From contig CAZROW010000023.1 of the NCBI GenBank assembly GCA_964601805.1, positions 1-40,358 of the forward strand: DNA of 40,358 bases, in the 5' to 3' direction. The position numbers and the translations under genes are program-made. The notes beneath the pieces are model-generated. The model ran no database searches, was not told where the DNA came from, and saw nothing but the letters and a program-made list of their open reading frames with translations. The stretch is from Eutrophocola sp964601805. GTDB lineage: Bacteria; Pseudomonadota; Gammaproteobacteria; Pseudomonadales; Pseudohongiellaceae. Within the stretch, counting starts at the first letter, position 1, and each line of letters begins with the position of its first letter. This document shows positions 39,789 through 40,358 of this stretch, one piece after another.

Positions 39789-40358
39789 CTAATCACATTC
39801 AAAATCGTTTTCCGAGCCCTCGATGGGCCCGCAGAAATCGTTCCAGCCGGATACCTGCCAGTAGGCAACCAGGCCGTTTTCCCTGAATTGTTGTTTCATT
39901 GACGGATCATTGAAATAGGACCTGGAGAACGGTAACCACAAGCCCATCTGGTTGCTGCCCCCCACCATATAGGACACCGCCACTTCCGTATCCCCGGCGA
40001 CCGCCGCCACTGGCTGAAGGATGGCTTCCTGAATCGGGGTAATATTTTGTTGCTGGAGTGCGGCCAGTTCCTGCACGACGACTTCACGATTACCAATGGC
40101 CAATTGTTCGACCAGTGGCAAGGCCATGTCGTATTCCTCCTGGCCAGGTGTATTGACATTGAGGTAGGCAATCGCCTGGTCAAAATCATTGGCCGAGTAA
40201 GCTGACATGGTTTTCAAGGCATGCAGGAAGCGGAACGCAGAAGCATCACCAATGGCAAGTCCCCGGTCAGCCTCATCCACGGCTTCATCAAAACGACCCA
40301 ACGCCGACAACGATACACCAAGCCCCCGCGAGACCTGGGCATTGACCGGGTCGAGCCG
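39789..40358 (-). CDS. C-terminal part of a TPR protein, paralogue of the 37639 gene (truncated by window edge)
   Basis: The frame is open to the right edge (about 189 residues visible) and ends at 39789. It has TPR-like helices (NAQVSRGLGVSLSALGRFDEAVDEADRGL) and a C-terminus GLVAYWQVSGWNDFC..ENDFEC that matches the end of the downstream TolB/TPR lipoprotein (GLVDYWRATGNWGEYC..GQDFVC). The two therefore descend from one duplicated gene. The N-terminus lies outside the window. It is followed within 8 bp by the membrane-module gene, so the three form one operon. Confidence 0.8.
   Translation of the reverse strand, partial: RLDPVNAQVSRGLGVSLSALGRFDEAVDEADRGLAIGDASAFRFLHALKTMSAYSANDFDQAIAYLNVNTPGQEEYDMALPLVEQLAIGNREVVVQELAALQQQNITPIQEAILQPVAAVAGDTEVAVSYMVGGSNQMGLWLPFSRSYFNDPSMKQQFRENGLVAYWQVSGWNDFCGPIEGSENDFECD

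Overview
The window looks like a chromosomal segment from a gammaproteobacterium, probably free-living. The basis is the gene set (soluble-transhydrogenase family protein, Mpl murein-recycling ligase, PPi-type phosphofructokinase, Bcp, PdxH, Fpr, a TolB-like/TPR lipoprotein), canonical Shine-Dalgarno sites and REP-type intergenic palindromes. I cannot name the genus. A run of exactly 100 Ns (36728-36827) shows this is a scaffolded draft assembly. I saw no tRNA, rRNA, CRISPR array, transposase or prophage genes.

Layout. 1-7.5 kb: end of an unknown gene overlapping a membrane-anchored polysaccharide deacetylase, a tandem SnoaL-like protein, an SthA-type flavoprotein, a membrane protein/amidase pair and a secreted histidine phosphatase. 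7.6-11.1 kb: an OxyR-related LysR regulator divergent from a two-gene polyamine operon (fold-III ornithine/lysine decarboxylase plus a deoxyhypusine synthase-like enzyme). 11.4-16.5 kb: a bestrophin-like channel, a CotH-like gene broken by an in-frame amber codon, a metallophosphatase, a trypsin-like protease with a small membrane protein, and a Lon-N-domain protein. 16.7-20.4 kb: mpl, PPi-type PFK and an AEC transporter. 20.8-25.3 kb: type II lumazine synthase under an FMN riboswitch, pdxH, a MORN protein, fpr and an NAD-dependent dehydrogenase, with three copies of a composite inverted repeat between them. 25.4-31.2 kb: HNH nuclease, alpha/beta hydrolase, Bcp, an anti-sigma-like/ECF sigma/vWA-lipoprotein cluster and a thioesterase. 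31.2-37.4 kb: a DnaA-box inverted repeat, a secreted thioredoxin-fold protein, an EEP-family phosphodiesterase, two unknown exported proteins, then a class III aminotransferase behind what looks like a complete transcription attenuator, followed by a REP array with the assembly gap. 37.6-40.4 kb: a TolB-like/TPR lipoprotein, its membrane module encoded as a separate gene, and the end of a related TPR protein running off the window.

The two most unusual signals are non-coding. The first is a family of composite repeats at 16.6, 20.4, 21.5 and 24.1 kb: opposed arrays of a 7-bp unit (AAGGRAC), in two cases ending in a GC hairpin, enclosing a conserved TTCAGGT segment and REP palindromes. The second is a promoter, a 33-codon Ala/Arg-rich leader peptide and a mutually exclusive antiterminator/terminator pair (35008-35250) ahead of the aminotransferase. 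Both are read from sequence only and have not been tested computationally or experimentally.
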